Counted from the first letter of the stretch, positions 47,901 through 62,725 are shown. The stretch: 64,000 bases of DNA from Fratercula arctica (GCA_947846985.1 CANTUZ010000004.1:56831672-56895671), one strand, 5' to 3'. Notes: a model not told the origin generated them from the sequence alone. Numbers and translations: made by a program.

Positions 47901-50789
47901 ATTGCAGCATCACTGTCATAAGACATTATTCTTAAATTGCTTATAGAGTCTAGAAAGAGAAAAATATTTGACAGGAAGGAATAAATGCTGCCAACATTGA
48001 TTGTTTCACATTTCAAGGGCAAATTTGAAACTGTACTTTCACAGTGACTGAACATAGATCATTGGAGAGATGTTCTCATAAACACCTGTAAGAGATATGA
48101 AAATCTGGCTGCTGGCATAATACATTAATAATCTAGAGAAGCCTACATGCTACATGTGGGTGGATGTAGTGTACAGAAAGGAAGAGAAAGGAAAGGAAAA
48201 TGGGCAAGAAGGAGCACAGAGGATTAATAAGCCAGCAAAGAAAATAAAAATTTTCATAGCAGCCTCCAGAATTTCCTTTTGGAAGGAGGATTGGCAAGAG
48301 AGAGCTTTCTGGAGGAGAAGTTCTGGCTTATAACCCGGGGGTGGGTTTCTGACATTACTGAGTCCCAGAGATGAAGACGGTCCCCTTGTCCAAACATGTG
48401 AGCCCTTTCCTGCCCTGCCCTCACCACATTACTTCAGGTGCATCCCAGCTCCCAGTTTGTGGAGCTGCTTTCTTGCCCACACCAATGACCTTTTTTACCT
48501 CGATGCAGAAGAGGCAGCAGAATCGATCTACTTTCCCATTTTCTATTCCTCTGCCAGCTACATTCCTAACTCTAAAACTTTTGTTTTCTCCCATGGAAAG
48601 CCAGCCTCACAGCCTCCCCCGCTGCCTGGTGCTCCTCTGCACTGCTTGTCCTGCCAGGCTGCTGCCGCGATTCACAGCTCTTCTGGTGTTCTTTGCCCAA
48701 ATATCCAGATAAATCAGAGGTTTCCATGTGGGAACAATGCAATGTATTCAAGGCAGAAGCAACAGTAATAAAGGGTATCAGAGCACTGAAAGGAAAAATA
48801 ATGGATTAGGGGAGAGGAAGGAAAGAAAAACTAGATTTAGCATTTTCTCTCTGAAAAGAGACAACAATTACTGAAAAAAAGAGGTAAAAACATAGTGTTC
48901 ATACATAAAAAGTTGATAAATTATTCCCTGTAGATTTCATGTAATTTTTACTGCAAATATTTCTGATTATAGCATACACATTTCCATGATTGCTGTCTTT
49001 TTTCTGTTTGTTATTATTAAAATCTACTAAAAAACTTCTCTTCAAATATTCTTCATATTCTTCAAATATGAAGTTTGCTATGGAAGTTTTCCTAGCTAAA
49101 CATGCCTCGCCTGCCAGCACTTACACAGGCAGCCTTTGTGAGTTAATTATTGCAGGTGGCTTAATTCTTCATGACAAATAGTAGAAAGGTAGAAAAACAC
49201 TTATTATTTTTGTAACCCCTACAAAAATGGAGCACTCAGCTTCATTAACTCTTGTGTGGCTTTTTGGCGATTGTACACACTTGCATCCTCTGAAGTGATC
49301 TAGTTTAAAGCCCAACAAAGGGACTGAGACAATCCTTACTCTGAAATCAACAGCAAAACTATCTTTGACTTTCTTGCTAGGCTGAAGGTCCTCCAGTGGC
49401 TCAGTCCTGCAGTCCAGAGGTGGCTTGGTCACATTCCCACCACAACCAGTAAATGGCTTCTGCCTGAGCATCATGTTGTGGCCAGTGCTTCTTAGACTGC
49501 AAAGCCTGAAGGGAAGAGGGATCACCATTCTCCCAGGGGGTTTTGCCTCAGAGCCAGCCCAGATTTTTGTCACAGATGATATAAGACCTACTGAACCTCT
49601 GCTGCTCCATAGGAGGAGGAGAACAGAGCTGCTCGTGGAGATGCTTGCTTCATCAGTCTTGTACCTGAGTATGTCACTAGTGACTTCAATACAGGCATCA
49701 TTGCTATGAGATGATAGAGAAGAATGATCCTACCTTACAGATAAGATTCAAAGACACAGTGGCTGTTCATCACATGAATTTGGATGCTTAACTTCTGAGA
49801 GTATAAAAAAATGAAATCCTTAGGTATTTCTGCAGATTTGGATCTAACCAGACCAGTGATCCTTTCCTTTCTCCCTCACATTTTCCCTAGGGATGATTTT
49901 ATATTTGACCATCTGAAAAGGTTAGAAACGTTGTTGTTCATCAGTCCGTAATTCATCACAACCAGTTTACAAACAACCATTTGTTTGCTCTGATATTTTT
50001 ATTACATTTCTGCCCACTTTATTGATGCTGTTTTTAATGTAGACAATTTATATTTGGATTAATAAGGGCTGAAAAAATTAAATGAAACACTACTGTAATG
50101 TTTCAAAATAAAGTTGACATTGCAAGCTGACAATGCCTGGGATTCTCAAGATGAAATGTTGTAAAGTTAGTTTGGCAAAAATATTTGTTTGTAATTGTGC
50201 TTTGCACGATTGCTTATTAAAAAAAAAAAGTTACTTGAGTTCATGAGCTGAGAAGACGTGATGCACTTAGTGCTATCATATTATGCAAGAAAAGTTGCTC
50301 TGCTTCAGATCTGAGAACCATTGTGGAATATTTCTGCCTATGCCTTATTTTCATGTTGCAACTGGAAGACATACCAGCTCTGACAAAAATTATTTCTGTT
50401 CCTTTTTACACTGAGTTTCACTTTTTCTTTTTTAGCAAGTATGTGTCAATGTAAAAGCCCATGCTTGTACCTAGGCGTGCAAGCTTGGAGGTATGACTGG
50501 ATCCTGTGCTACAGCCCAGCAACACTCCCTGCTCATATATTGTGTGGTCCCGTTTTCCTACCTAGTGAGGGATACAAGCTGAAGGAGTACAAGTCCATCG
50601 ACACATCCTCCTCAAGAGTTTGCTGCAATCACTTGGGAGGTCCTGCTGAAGACCATCCTCTCCAGATCAGCCCCTTCTCCTTCTGCAGGATAAAAAAAGC
50701 CAACAACACTTGAAAATGGGAATCCAGATGATACTATAACTAAGAAAACACCATTATATACTCATTTTGAATAATGTGTGAGCTCAAGA
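44965..50789. other. Unassigned non-coding interval
   Basis: No gene is recognised in about 5.8 kb. 45440-45690 is notable for several CpGs in an AT-rich setting and may be a conserved non-coding element. 49735-49790 weakly resembles a MIR core. Open frames of up to 134 codons (49169-49573 minus) lack features. Confidence 0.5.
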
Positions 50790-51245
50790 TATAGAAGAAA
50801 TTGAAGGAGACTTAGAAACAGGACATGAAAATTATTAAGCACAGGAAGGATTTATGAGAGGCACCTAATGAGAACGAGATGAATTAATTTATCAGGGACC
50901 TCAATAATCAGTGGCCTGATTGAGGTGTACAAAGCAATGAATGGCAAAGAACGGGCAAAAATATGCGTAGCCTCACTTCAAAACATGAAAACTATGGGAC
51001 ATCTAATGAAACTGAAGGCAACCCATTTAAAGCTGATAAAGGGAATAATTTTCTTGTAATAAATAATTTAGTGGTGGAATTCATTCCTAGAAAGTATTTA
51101 TTAATTCAAAAATTAGGCAGAACTGAAGAAGGGTAGGAACCTTAAATTAGGACAGAAACACCAAGGATATAGATGTCTCCTGGCCCAAGATCTACAATAA
51201 CCACTAACCGAGGGAGATAAAACCCCTTGACCTGTAATTCTATAG
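50790..51245 (+). mobile_element. Ancient amniote CR1 fossil fragment
   Basis: CCTGATTGAGGTGTACAAAG, CAATGAATGGCAAAGAACGG, AACTATGGGACATCTAATGA, AACTGAAGGCAACCCATTTA and TTAGTGGTGGAATTCATTCC match, in order, the C-terminal coding and 3' region of the old amniote CR1 type (GLIEVYKAMNG ... HLMKLKAT-like). Every frame is broken. Homology is clear from about 50920 to 51110 and weaker outside. Confidence 0.65.
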
Positions 51246-54200
51246 TTCTTTATTAAAAGATTTCTTTTGCTTTATTTTGAGACAGCTCATACTAGCCAGT
51301 ATCAGACACATGTCAGTATATTAGATGGTCTGCTGGTCTTTAATGATATCTGATTCTGCTGTTTCTTATTTCACTCTGATTTGGTGGAGCCAGAAACATC
51401 CATCATTTACCTTCATCTCTGTGGAAGACTTGTAACACGTGGTGATTTAGGGCAGTTAATAAAACAGTTGTCTATGTATGACATTGGTGCTGTAATATGT
51501 TCCTTAGAACACAGAGAACAGCTGCAAAGGTGATAAAATTACACTGGTGCATAATAGTGAGTGACCTAAAAAGGAAGCATTTATAACAACCAGTTATAAC
51601 CCCTCTCACCATGGAAGTCTATGAATCAATCAGTAGGTGAATTTTGGGTAGGCCAAACCGGTTTTTCTGCCAGCAAAATTCCCACAGAAATTTCGCAAAC
51701 ACAGCAAGAACTTAAGACTGATCTAGGCAATTGTATAAGGCTGAATTTGAGGAGTCTTAAGTGTAGGGTGAGCCTTATCCAGGGCCAGGACAGGAAGGCA
51801 GACATGTTTTTGAAGATGAGGTATTTCTAGGCAACTGAGGAACTCATAAGAATCTAAATTTTGGCTAAACTTTTGCTGGAAACTGTTTCATCCCCCACTG
51901 AGCACAGAAAGTGAAGAGCACAGCGGTAAGGAAAAGCAATCCTTGCTTCTCTCTAGGGCTTGTATTTCTGAGGAAGACAGAACAGAAAGAAAATAGCTCA
52001 AATCCATGCTAAATATCCCTTCCAGGTGATTCACAGCATTGTGTTAAATCTGACCAAATGTAAATATAGTTACATCAAAGCTACTTCTCTAGATTCCTTT
52101 AATAAGTCAGCGGAGGCAAGCACTTTTAGGGTGTGACTCATGTCATCCTAAAGTAGGTATCTAACTAGGCCAGCTGAATCACACCTTGAAAACGCCTATC
52201 TCTTTCATTCAGATATAAAGGCAGGTCATGGTAATGTGTTTAGATGTAAACATCTGGAGTACAGACGTGTAAAGTCAGATGGTGTAACTCCCACCCATAG
52301 TCAGCCAGCTTAGGAAAAGGATGGTGCATACATTCCATCTCGGGGTGGTTGTAGTGTTTATGTTTTGCTCCATTTTTGTTGGCAGCCCTGATCTTGCTGC
52401 AGCGCTGTGACCTGAAGTTCAGAGCAGCTGGGACCTTTGCTTCAGAATCACCTCTGACATAAAAATCTGTTTTCTAGCTGTCCTTTCTAGTGACTAAAAT
52501 AAGCAATGGGGTTTCATGCTGCAACCCTATGCAAAATACCTTGCTCTTGCCTAGCTACAAACCCTTTTTAGTGTGGTTCGCCATAATGGCTTTTTTAGTC
52601 ACAGAAATACAGCAGGCAACAGCAGAAAATCCATATATAAAACTGTTTCTGAATGCACTGCCACAGTCCTAAACCTAATTTATTTTCTTTTCCCTTTTAA
52701 TTAGGTTTTCTGCAGGCTCCAGCCATTAACTCTGTTTTAAAACAAACTGTCCAAGGCTTTTCTTTGATAATGGTTTAATTTTAGCTTTTTCTCCAACCTC
52801 CGAAAGACAATTAACTCTCATGCCTGGTATCTCTCATCAGATTTTCCTGCATCCCCTCCCTTGGCAGCCCTCCAAAGCAGGTTCATTTAACACCCGCAAC
52901 GTTCCCACGATTGAATCCCATCTCTACAGATCTCACTTTCCCTGCGCATCAGCTCACTGTGGAGAGTGACGGCTTCCTGTTCCATTTTACATCAAAGCCA
53001 TCAGATGCTGTGGGCAGCAGTGCTTGTACGACACTCTTTAATCCAGTCCTCACTGATGAAGCACCCAGCCAGAACACGGAAGGAGACTGCTGCTACTTAT
53101 TATAAATGAGCAGCACCGAAACATTGCCAGCACTGCCATCGTGAAGGCAATGGCATGGGTTTTGGCTTGGAGTTAATTACTTTCCCTTTTCCTCCCTGCA
53201 TGGGCAAGGGATGATCTGATCATTTAGGTTGCTCACCGAATCTTGGCACAACCCCATTACAAGCTGTTTTCTGCTGCTCTCTGCAGCCAGAAGTAGCGAT
53301 AGCCGCACACGGGCGCCAGCACGGCCCTTCCTCCTCGATGCGCACACCACCAAACCAGCACAGCGCCGCTTCGGAGGAAAGCAGAGCTCCAACAGGGACA
53401 GGAATACTCATCACCATTCCCTGCATTCCCAGAGAAGCTTTCATCTGAAGGTTTCAAAGAATATTCTCTTTTCCAGCATCATGTGTAATGCATAAACAAT
53501 ATCACTGACATGCAGGCTAGGCAGCTGCATTGTGTTACGGCTTGCCGAGTCCTCAAGAGAACTACCATCAGCACCAAGTACACCAGAGGCACTTCCATTT
53601 GAAGCTACTGGGTTCTCAGTGCTATGTGAAGCCAAGATGCTTCCTTTGAGTCATGCAGTTCTAGGTCCAACTAGGACCAAAAATCTGGACCGCTAGTTAT
53701 CGCAGGCACAGTACTGAGTTTTGACACTGTGGAGCCAAAATGCCTTTGCTTAAGAAAGGAGCACAACTGCACGTAATGAACAATGGTATAAAACTGTGTA
53801 CAAACCTTCTACAGCGGGTGTACTGAGGACCCATTCATCATTTTTGATCACCTACGACTCTAATTTAAGGAATCCATCACTCTAGAGCCCTGCCATATCA
53901 GTGAAGTTTACACCTCAAGCCTCAGACCACCCTGACATTCATCAGCGTTGGTTTTGTGGGGTCAGACTTCTTTTCGCTGATAGGGAAGGACCCAATGGAC
54001 ATATCTCTTCTCAGGTTTTCTGAGACCCTGAAAGTTCTATTCAGTGTTGTAAGACAACTTTGCTCTCACATTTTGCAAAAACTAAATAGACAAAATTAGC
54101 AAAATAACACTGAAGAAATGAAGGGAAAATTAGCAAAGGAAATTAATACAGGTCTTAAATACTACAAAGAACTGCATGACAGAATTTATAAGAGCACCTT

Positions 54201-54469
54201 TAGAAACGTAATTGGAAACCTGTCAGCATTGTTAGGTGTCGGGGCATTTTTACAAATCTGCTCCTGAAGATGCTGTGTCATAAAATAAATGTTAAAACAA
54301 AGGGATTACTTCTAAGAATGCTCTCAGCAATGGATTGTGGAAGCTTAAAAATCTTTCTTTTTATTTTCCTGAACTTTGTAGTGAGTTGGTAGGATGATAT
54401 GTTAATCTGTGCCTACAGGGTTATATTCCTCATGTATGCTTGAGCCGGTAATTCAGGACTCTGGCAGGG
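51246..54469. other. Unassigned non-coding DNA
   Basis: No gene is recognised. It includes an inverted repeat at 52671-52708. The GC-richer part 53170-53640 yields overlapping short frames on both strands but nothing recognisable. Confidence 0.5.
52671..52708. repeat. 10-bp perfect inverted repeat, 18-base loop
   Basis: AAACCTAATT (52671-52680) and AATTAGGTTT (52699-52708) flank a pyrimidine-rich loop. The second arm also forms a splice-acceptor-like TTTTAATTAG, which is probably coincidental. Confidence 0.8.
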
Positions 54470-54565
54470 TGTAAAGCAATCTGGTACAGAGCTGCTGTGT
54501 GACTGTAGGTAAGTATCTTCTTTTATACTAATTTTCCTCTCTATTTTGTGATTTTAGGTTCTAAG
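54470..54565 (-). mobile_element. MIR SINE fragment, minus strand
   Basis: GAGCTGCTGTGTGACTGTAG, GTAAGTATCTTC and ATTTTCCTCTCTATTTTGTG resemble the reverse-oriented MIR core (CTGTGTGACCTTGGGCAAGT ... TTTCCTCATCTGTAAAATG). It is strongly diverged. The apparent splice donor GTAAGTAT is part of this repeat. Confidence 0.5.
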
Positions 54566-57500
54566 CATGTTGTATTGTGAGTCTTGGCTGTAGCACAGTA
54601 CTCAGAATATTCTGAGTAAAACTGATGAGATGTTTATCCTTGTATTATCCTCCGCTCATCCATAGCTTGAAAATTGACAATTGACAACTTTAAAATGAAA
54701 TGTGTCTTTGGAAAATTATGGAACCGGCAGGTGAAATTTGTGCTGTATCATGGCAGAGCTCCTCCATTTCGTTGCCCTGAAAACTGTGCCGCAGGGTGAG
54801 TTGCAGAGATACTGATGGACGCAAAGATAAGTGAGCCCTGTTGGTGTAGGTGGACAGAGTGGGCTTTATTAGAGAAATAGGTTTAATGAGTTGATGTAGC
54901 ATGGCAATTATGTTTGTGTTTGCGACTGAGAGACTGGTTATAGATGGCAAGAGCAGGAAAGGAGAACTTGGTGTAATCACAGAGGACTTTTTGCTATAAG
55001 GCAGGAGTTAGAAGGCAGGCAAAGTGAAGAAAGCACAAACTGTGGAGAAGGGTGCAGCTGGCAGTGTCAGAAGTAGCTGCCAGGCTTCAGGGTAGGAGGC
55101 TGGAGAGCCAGTGATGGAGCAAAGCATATAAAGGCCTATAAAAGCTGTGACAAAAGTGGTCTCACTGGAGTAAGAAGAGCAATCACCGAATTGGTATGCG
55201 AGTACTTAAATGAAGAGATTAGGAAAATGAGTAGCCAGGGTTTCAGACAGATCACTGACGTGGACATAGCCAAGGATGAGGGAGAGAGATAACTCATGAT
55301 GCATAGGGGAAAATAAAAATGGGTAAAAGCAAACCCATTTGCTTCAAAAAACTGGTTTTATGAAACTGAAATGTAAAGTTTTCAATGTTTTCCTCTCCAT
55401 ATTTTATTATATTTCATTTAGATTCAGAACCAAGTCAAGATTTGAAACTACAAAATCCTTTGTGAAATGGAATGTCTGTCTCCTGCACAGTCCTCATTGC
55501 AAGTCAATGAGTTCTGGTTAAAATCACTTTCTGCTTTCCATGTTTATCTGATACCAGATTGCTAAATAACTTGAATATTTTTGGTCCTTTAAAGCCTCTA
55601 CACTTTTGTATAAACTGATCTTGAAGAATTATTAACCACTCAGTGCCAGGACAATTCTTTTATTTATTTATGAAGCATTCACTGGCAAGATGGGGTGTTG
55701 TCCATGAAAACTTTTAGTTTTATATGGGAGATTATGTTTCTAGAAAAATTAGGAACTATTTTTTTTCAGTCCAGTTGCTGGAGATTTGAGTCCCTTAGTG
55801 GTGATGCAATGCATCACTTGCCACTTGTGATCTTCAAATCTATCAACGTATAGTTTTTTAAATATGGTACAATCTCTTCCAGAAGGGCAGCACACTTCAC
55901 TCTTACAAACCCATCACATGTCAGAGTAGGCAGCTTCTATTTTTTTCAGGAAAAGCTTCATATCACAGGTGTTTTTAACTGGTGATCTACTGACTTTCAT
56001 TGTTGTCATGACAACATCATTGAGAATTTTACTGCACATCCTTTCCATGGAGGTTTGGCTTGTATATGTACAGCTTTCTTTTAAGACCATTCAGATGATG
56101 ATATGAACCTATATTAAGACAGTCTTTACTCTGGCATCTCTAAAGTTGCCATGAAATTTAGGTAAATGCAAACTGAAATATGCCATGTGTTTCAGCTGAG
56201 ACATGCCTGAGAGAAACAAGGTCCTTTATTTGGTGTGGAGTAGAAACCTGCTCATAAACTCTTATGTTACTGTCCCAGGCAGAAATGCAAGCCTTTCTGC
56301 AAGGAATAGATTCACATATCTCAAAAACAAGGTGGGAAAACATCTTTAAAACCTTCTGTGTTGCATGTGATGACAGAAAAGGTGTGGACAGTTGGTCACC
56401 TACCTGAAAATTTATGAATTTTGATGGTGATTAATTTTTCATATGCCACAGGGACGCTGTTCCCACAGTGATGAAGGCTAATGATGGAGCTGACTGACTA
56501 ATGGCTAATGATGGGATTTCATGGCTGACCTGCATGGAAACTGAGGAGCAGTCACTGACCTTATTGTTGGCTGAAGAAGAGGAAGGAGCGTGTGAGCAAC
56601 AGAAGCATCTCTCTGCCGGTGGTGCTCAACCATGGACTGGCGGTGTTTCATAGCACCGCATCCCTTCACACCCCCTCCTTTGGGCAAGTACTGCTTTGCA
56701 CAGCAAACAAATGATGGCCTCTGGCTTGTCATAGCACATTCACGTCTCTTGAAGCATTCAATTTTTACCTAACTTACGTTCTCCTCATTCCCCAACATCT
56801 TGCCACATCACAGGGAAAATATATTTTCAAAACCAGATCAATTCCAGCTGCCAAGGCTGAATTGCTGAGCCACTTTTTCACAAGCTTTCAGTTTTCTTCT
56901 TGCTCTAGGTGGCTGGAACCAGAGCCCTTTCCTCTTAATGCCTTCAAACCAGAATCTGATGCAGGTATTTAATTGTGGTAGTTTTGGATTATTATTACTC
57001 ATTATTGCTCTCATTTATTTTGTTGGAAACACAATCAATTCTAAAAGACCCAAAACCCCACCACTTTCTTATAGCTTAGCTCCATTCCCCATAAAGTGAC
57101 ATTTCCCTTTCTCCAGGGTTTTTGACAGTCCAGAGCATTGACCTCCAATGCCTGCTAGTTTCTTGGCATTTCCAAATGTTTCATGGCATCTCTAAGAGTA
57201 CCGGCTCCTTCATTCATCTGCTCCCCGTGTCAGGAAGAGTTCTCAGGGCTCTTGCTTCCCACTGATTTCTAGTTTCTGGCAAAGTACTAACGAAGTTTCA
57301 TATCTCTCTGTTTCACTGGCAGCTGCAAATAAATGCTCCTATTTTCATCTGCTTTTTAGGGAGCTTCATGCAACAATTTCTATTCTGTTCGATATGCAAA
57401 TGCCCTGGCTTCCTTCTGTTCCCTCAGAAAGTGAATAGAGTTTATAAGGAGAGGCAACATATTTTATTAGATTAATGGAATGAGAAGAAAAAAAGCAAAG

Positions 57501-60500
57501 GAGCTTGAGAGCACACAAGCTTTTCTTCACCTTGCAGAGAGAGCTGCGTGCATGCTGCTAACGTATAACCATAATAATTTCCTAGCTGTCTCACATCAAA
57601 AAGTGTCTTCAGATATGAAGGAAGGGAAAACCTGCCACTGAATGGTAAACCTGGTGGGATTGTCAATGCAAGGTCCCCGGGAGGGCCGAGGAGGGGTGTA
57701 AGTCCTTTCAGAGGAAAACGCAGATCCTCTCAGGTATCTGAACTGCACATGTCTTGAAATAACGAACTTTAGCAAAAATGATGCTTTATGAGAAAATTCA
57801 TGGTCATATTCCCTTGTTGTTATTCTTCTGTTTAAAAATCAAAGGGCAGAAACTTAGGCAACCAAGTCACACAACAGGAGTAATGAACATTGATAGCGGG
57901 AGTGGATGGTTTGTGAGCAGTCTATAGCTCGAATGTTACTCATCCAGATTATTCAGAAAATACCAATGAATATCAAACGCTCAGAGAAAATAAGGGACAA
58001 TTTAGTGAGTGGTCCCATCTGCACTTCTCAAAGCTAGTTATTTAAAGGTGGTGGCAGCAGCGGCAGTGGTGGTCGTGAGTTTGACAGCATTGGAGTCACT
58101 GCAATAGAATCCCATTTCAAACACAGTGGTGGCAATAAGGGTAAACTATATGGGAGTGCAGATGAGACCCAGAGGAAGGCTCTCATTCTCATTAGTTATG
58201 TACAACTGTGGCTCTGCTGTTAGTTGCTCACTTCAGAATAAGCTCAGAAATCAGCTGATGAGTTATTCAACACTCAGGAGTCTTTTACACAATCTATAAG
58301 CAGCAGAGAAAGCTTGGTGGAGGTTTTATAAAAGGACAGAACAATAATGAGGATGTATGGTCATGAGGATGTGCACTGCAGTGAGAAAAATAAATAATAG
58401 AAAAACTAACTTAGGTAAGCTGCAGAAACAAAATCTTTGGCTGAGACTAATGAGAGAGACAGAGTATATCCACCTTCACAGTGGAGTGGGATGCAGGGAT
58501 CTTAAATAACTGCAAGCCTGTGAACTCTGGACCCAGAAGCAACATAACTACATCAGGGTGATACAGTCCTTCAGTTAATTAACTGAATTAGATGGCACCG
58601 ACATGTTTATGCTGGTGTAGATATGCCTCTAACTGCTGCTAGATGGGCTTTAGGCGTTATGTCCAAAAATGCAATCTAGAAGAAAATGTAATGCCACGAG
58701 AACTCTGGTGCCAGGTAATTAAAATGAGAAGGTCAGAGCTGCATTCTGCCAAGGAGCAGGATAAGGCTGTCCCCAGGCAGGGGACAGGGGTGCAGGCAGG
58801 GCAGCAGAGCCCTGCCCCGGGGTCCCGTGGGAATGGAGGCACCTGCAAGGGCTACTGGCTTGCGTTCCAGAAAATGGTAGGATTTATAACATACTTTGTG
58901 CAACATTTCTTTTCAGCTAGTACTAAATTGTTTTCTGCTCAGCTGGTTATCTGAATCACCAGTCTTATGAATTAATTATGTCCTGGGCCTTAGTGTGAAA
59001 TATATGGGTCTTCTATAGGGTCCCAGTTTCCCTCTGAGGAGGAGGAGCTGACTTGCGAACATCTTTGTCCTTTACTGTATTAGCCCTTTTTTACTATGTA
59101 AGGGACAAGCTATCTTCACTAATTAAGCAGATTTTTGAAATCTTTGACTGAAAAAAAAATATAAAAATTTTACAAGGTGGTATGTAAAGAGAAGATAAAG
59201 TGTGAACAAACACTGCAGTGAGTGAGGAAAATCCTCACCTAGAGCTCCTGTGCATCACTCCTGTGGCATGTCCCCAGGGATCTCTCTCACTGCTCCCCAG
59301 CACAGCCGGGTTTTCCTTTAGAGAGGAGATGCATTCTTCCCTCAGCACATGACAGTTCAACTTTGCTCATAATCTAATAAATAATGTGTTTGTATGAAGC
59401 CATGTCTGTCATGTTGTCACGTCAGTATTACAAAGCGATACACTAGAGCTTTCTCACTTCATAGGAATCAATCTCTTTGTACAACCAGAGGCAACCCAAA
59501 TCCATTTAAAAAGAAATCTGTACGTGTAGTCTCATATATTGGAGGAAAAGCTTGTAACAAATGCCATTCAGGGTTGTCTTGTAGTTCGTGATTCCAGGAT
59601 CTTGCTGAAACAACTGAACAATAGCATCCGTGTGGCAAATTGCCACCTTGGTGGCCAAGAAGATAACGTACATTATTATGTAGACATTATCTAGTCAACA
59701 GCATACAGAAAGCCTGGGAAGCATTTTAAATTGTAGCCTTCATTTGGTACTCCAAATAGTGTACCAAATATTTTGATCATTGCTTTTCATTAAAATCACA
59801 TCTTTAACTCCTCTCCCTATCTTGCTATCAGCTTCCACTAAACACATAAGATAGATGAGTGGAAGTGGGATCCCATGCTGTTCTGAGATTAGATAAAGAG
59901 ATGATGAAAGGTCTTAAACTGAATGAGGAGATAACCCAGGTGTTCCAGAGAAGCAATAATAAAAATACTTGCGAAATGAATGAACTCTCATTTTTTTGTG
60001 CTCGCAGTGTTTATGAAAAAGTATAAAATACTTGGATGTTCACAAATAAATTCCAAATTTTATTACTGTTTATTTATTTTCAGCTGTGATCCCCAGCATG
60101 GTTATCTTAAAATTACCTTGTTTACAAAGAAAATTCTTTTGAACACTCTCACAGAAATACCCGTTTATCTGTCATGTGAATGTTATCTGTCTCACTCTGT
60201 TTCGCAATTTGCCATAGCTACTGCATTGAAAACAGTTGTGCTTTTTTTTTTAACAACCTCCATGCTCCTATAAAAGCCATAATGATGTCACAGCGTTAAA
60301 TTTATGACCCATCCACCACCCCACCTGACCCCCCACCCCAAATTCCACATAAACCACCAAGATTATATCATCTCTGTGAGATGGGGAGAAAAGAACAACG
60401 CAGAAGACGTGGATGGCTCCTCTGTCCCATCCTGACTGTAGCAGCCTGGTTTCCCCAGGGGTGACCACTGTCTCTGGTCCCTCAACATGGTCCCCCCCTG

Positions 60501-61932
60501 CCACCTTGCAGGCCCTCAGCTGGAGCATCCCTCATGGACCACCACTGCCCTTCCTGTCTCAGAGGGGATGCAAACCTGACCTCTCACCTTAGCATCCTGC
60601 AGAGCTCCGCCATGCTCCTTTTGTCTTTTATGGGATATGTCCCATCAGCTCCGCTAACCGTGCCTGTCTTCTGCATCGAATGGTAAGATTCCCGAGCAAT
60701 CTGATGAACTTTCATGACAAAAATTGTCAGGGCTGCTCCTCTCCTTCAATATCTCCTCAAAAACTATGGCATTTGTGAGACAGGAGCCAGATACAGTAAG
60801 AGCTGGGTATTACTTCAGTTGCCCACAAATTTATTAAGGGCAAAAATATTTAGCTTTCCCTTAGACTGGCTGGCTGCATAGCCTACATATATGCTTTTGG
60901 GTGTGAATGGCTTCAAAACCAGATGGTCCAACCGCTTGCTTTCTGCTGTGAGCGACCTTTCTTTAAACTATAGCTTGAATATCAGGGGTCTGTATATGCA
61001 CGCTGGCCCCTGGCATGTCCTGCTGGCCCTGTCAGCTCCTTGTGTGCAGGAGCCCTTGCAGGATGGTGTGACTGATACCAGGCAGATGAAATAACCTAGA
61101 GAAGGTTGTTACTCCTGGAAGACCATCAAAATCCTCTGCTGAAGGCAGCTGGTATTTGTTAGGCAGATCGTACTTTGTCAAAGTGTGCTAATAAGCAAGG
61201 TAGGTGTGCGGGAGGAGGTCTGGGGAGAGCTTGGTGCTTCAGGACTTCTCTACTCACTCATGCCTAGTAACTACACACATGAGTAATTTCTTCGTGACAA
61301 CAAAGATGCTAAACACAACCTCCGCCAGCTGCATGCTGAACATGTCCACGATGTGTCCATGACACATTCATCCCCAGGCGCCCCCTAGGAAGAGGCAGAG
61401 CAGCCTGTGTCCCAGAGGTGGGAAGGCTTGGTACCAAGTCCCAGATATTGAAAAAAATATTTATGCATTTCATTCCCCTTGAAATTACTAGCAATCAGGC
61501 CCCTGAATATTGTCAAAACACAGGATCTTGCGGTTTCCCCAGCACCATTGCAATGGTGGGTAATGGAGCAGAGAATGAAACTCACATATCTTAACTTCTG
61601 TGCTATGCATGAGCTACTGGACCATCATGCCACTCTGAGTAACAATATGGTCTTATCAACGTTACTCTCATCCTACCAGCACCTCCCTGCCTGGCTGCCA
61701 CCTTCCTCTCTCTTCTCATGGGAGAGCAGTAGCCCGGGGCACCGGTCACTGGTGCTGGTAGCTGACAGGGAATGATCTCTACCTTCTTACTTCTTGCATG
61801 GGGTCTTATCCCTCTGTTCAGGCTGGACACCTAAGGTCTAAGTGTGCATGTGCAGTTGGGGGTCCAGTAAAAGCTAGTCCTAAAAGAAATCTTTGCAGCT
61901 GAAACAAATAACAGCCTTTTCCTAATAGTTGG

Positions 61933-61968
61933 CTTTTTTTTTCTTTTTTCTTCCCCCCCCCCCCTCCA
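61933..61968. repeat. T-rich/C12 pyrimidine tract
   Basis: Runs of T9, T6 and then C12 form a continuous 36-base pyrimidine stretch. It is a simple low-complexity sequence. Confidence 0.9.
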
Positions 61969-62725
61969 CTTTACTTCTATTTTCCTAGAAAGAAACGGGG
62001 ATCTCATCTTGGTCCATGTTAAAATAAGGATAAATCATAACCCATGCATTTATAACCATCTTTTCTTCTGAGTGTATTTATATAAAACACATATTTGAGT
62101 TAGAGCAGTTACTACAGTATATGTTCCCATGCTGCCATTTTACATCTACTTTCCAGAACTCTGGGGAAAAAAAAGTTAATTTTCTTTAAACGCTTTCTTT
62201 CGCACATCTGCTCCCATGTGAAAGGGCCTTTCTGAGGGCTCAATATAGCTCCTGAGGAGTTCAGCAATAATAAGAATACATTCTTATTTTGTATAGCCAG
62301 GATGTGGATCCATTATTTAGAAAGTATTTCAATTGTCTGATGTCATTCAAATTTTCTCTTATTCAGTGCTGACTACCTACATCTCTGTGGTGGGAGAAAG
62401 AAAACAACCCTTCTTCCCGGGGTAATCACACTGCAATCAAACTGTGCGATATGATTAGGTCTGCCTGAGTCCTCGGTGCATTTTCAGTGCATTGAAACAG
62501 TGGTCCCAGAGGACCCGTCCATTGTATATCGTTCCTCTCAGTACCGGCAGCTGATAGAAGTCATAGCCTAAAGAAGTCGAACAATCTGAAAAACAAACAT
62601 ACTAGCAGGGGAACAAAGTGGAAAGCCAGAGCAAAGAAAAACAGCATGAAAGAAAAAGATGTAATTGGGAAGGGGGAAAAACAGTCCAAAGGAAAAATAC
62701 ATCCCAAGTAAACAGAAACAATATT

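Noticed and set aside
48371..48768. Overlapping frames of 113 and 103 codons
   Set aside because: Two overlapping frames in one pyrimidine-rich patch without any family feature.
49735..49790. MIR-like string (CTTACAGATAAGATTC, AAGACACAGTGG)
   Set aside because: Only about 50 bases of weak similarity; not enough to annotate separately.
54420..54520. Possible exon ending in CTGTAG|GTAAGTAT
   Set aside because: The donor-like string is part of a reverse-oriented MIR core, and the upstream acceptor has a poor pyrimidine tract.
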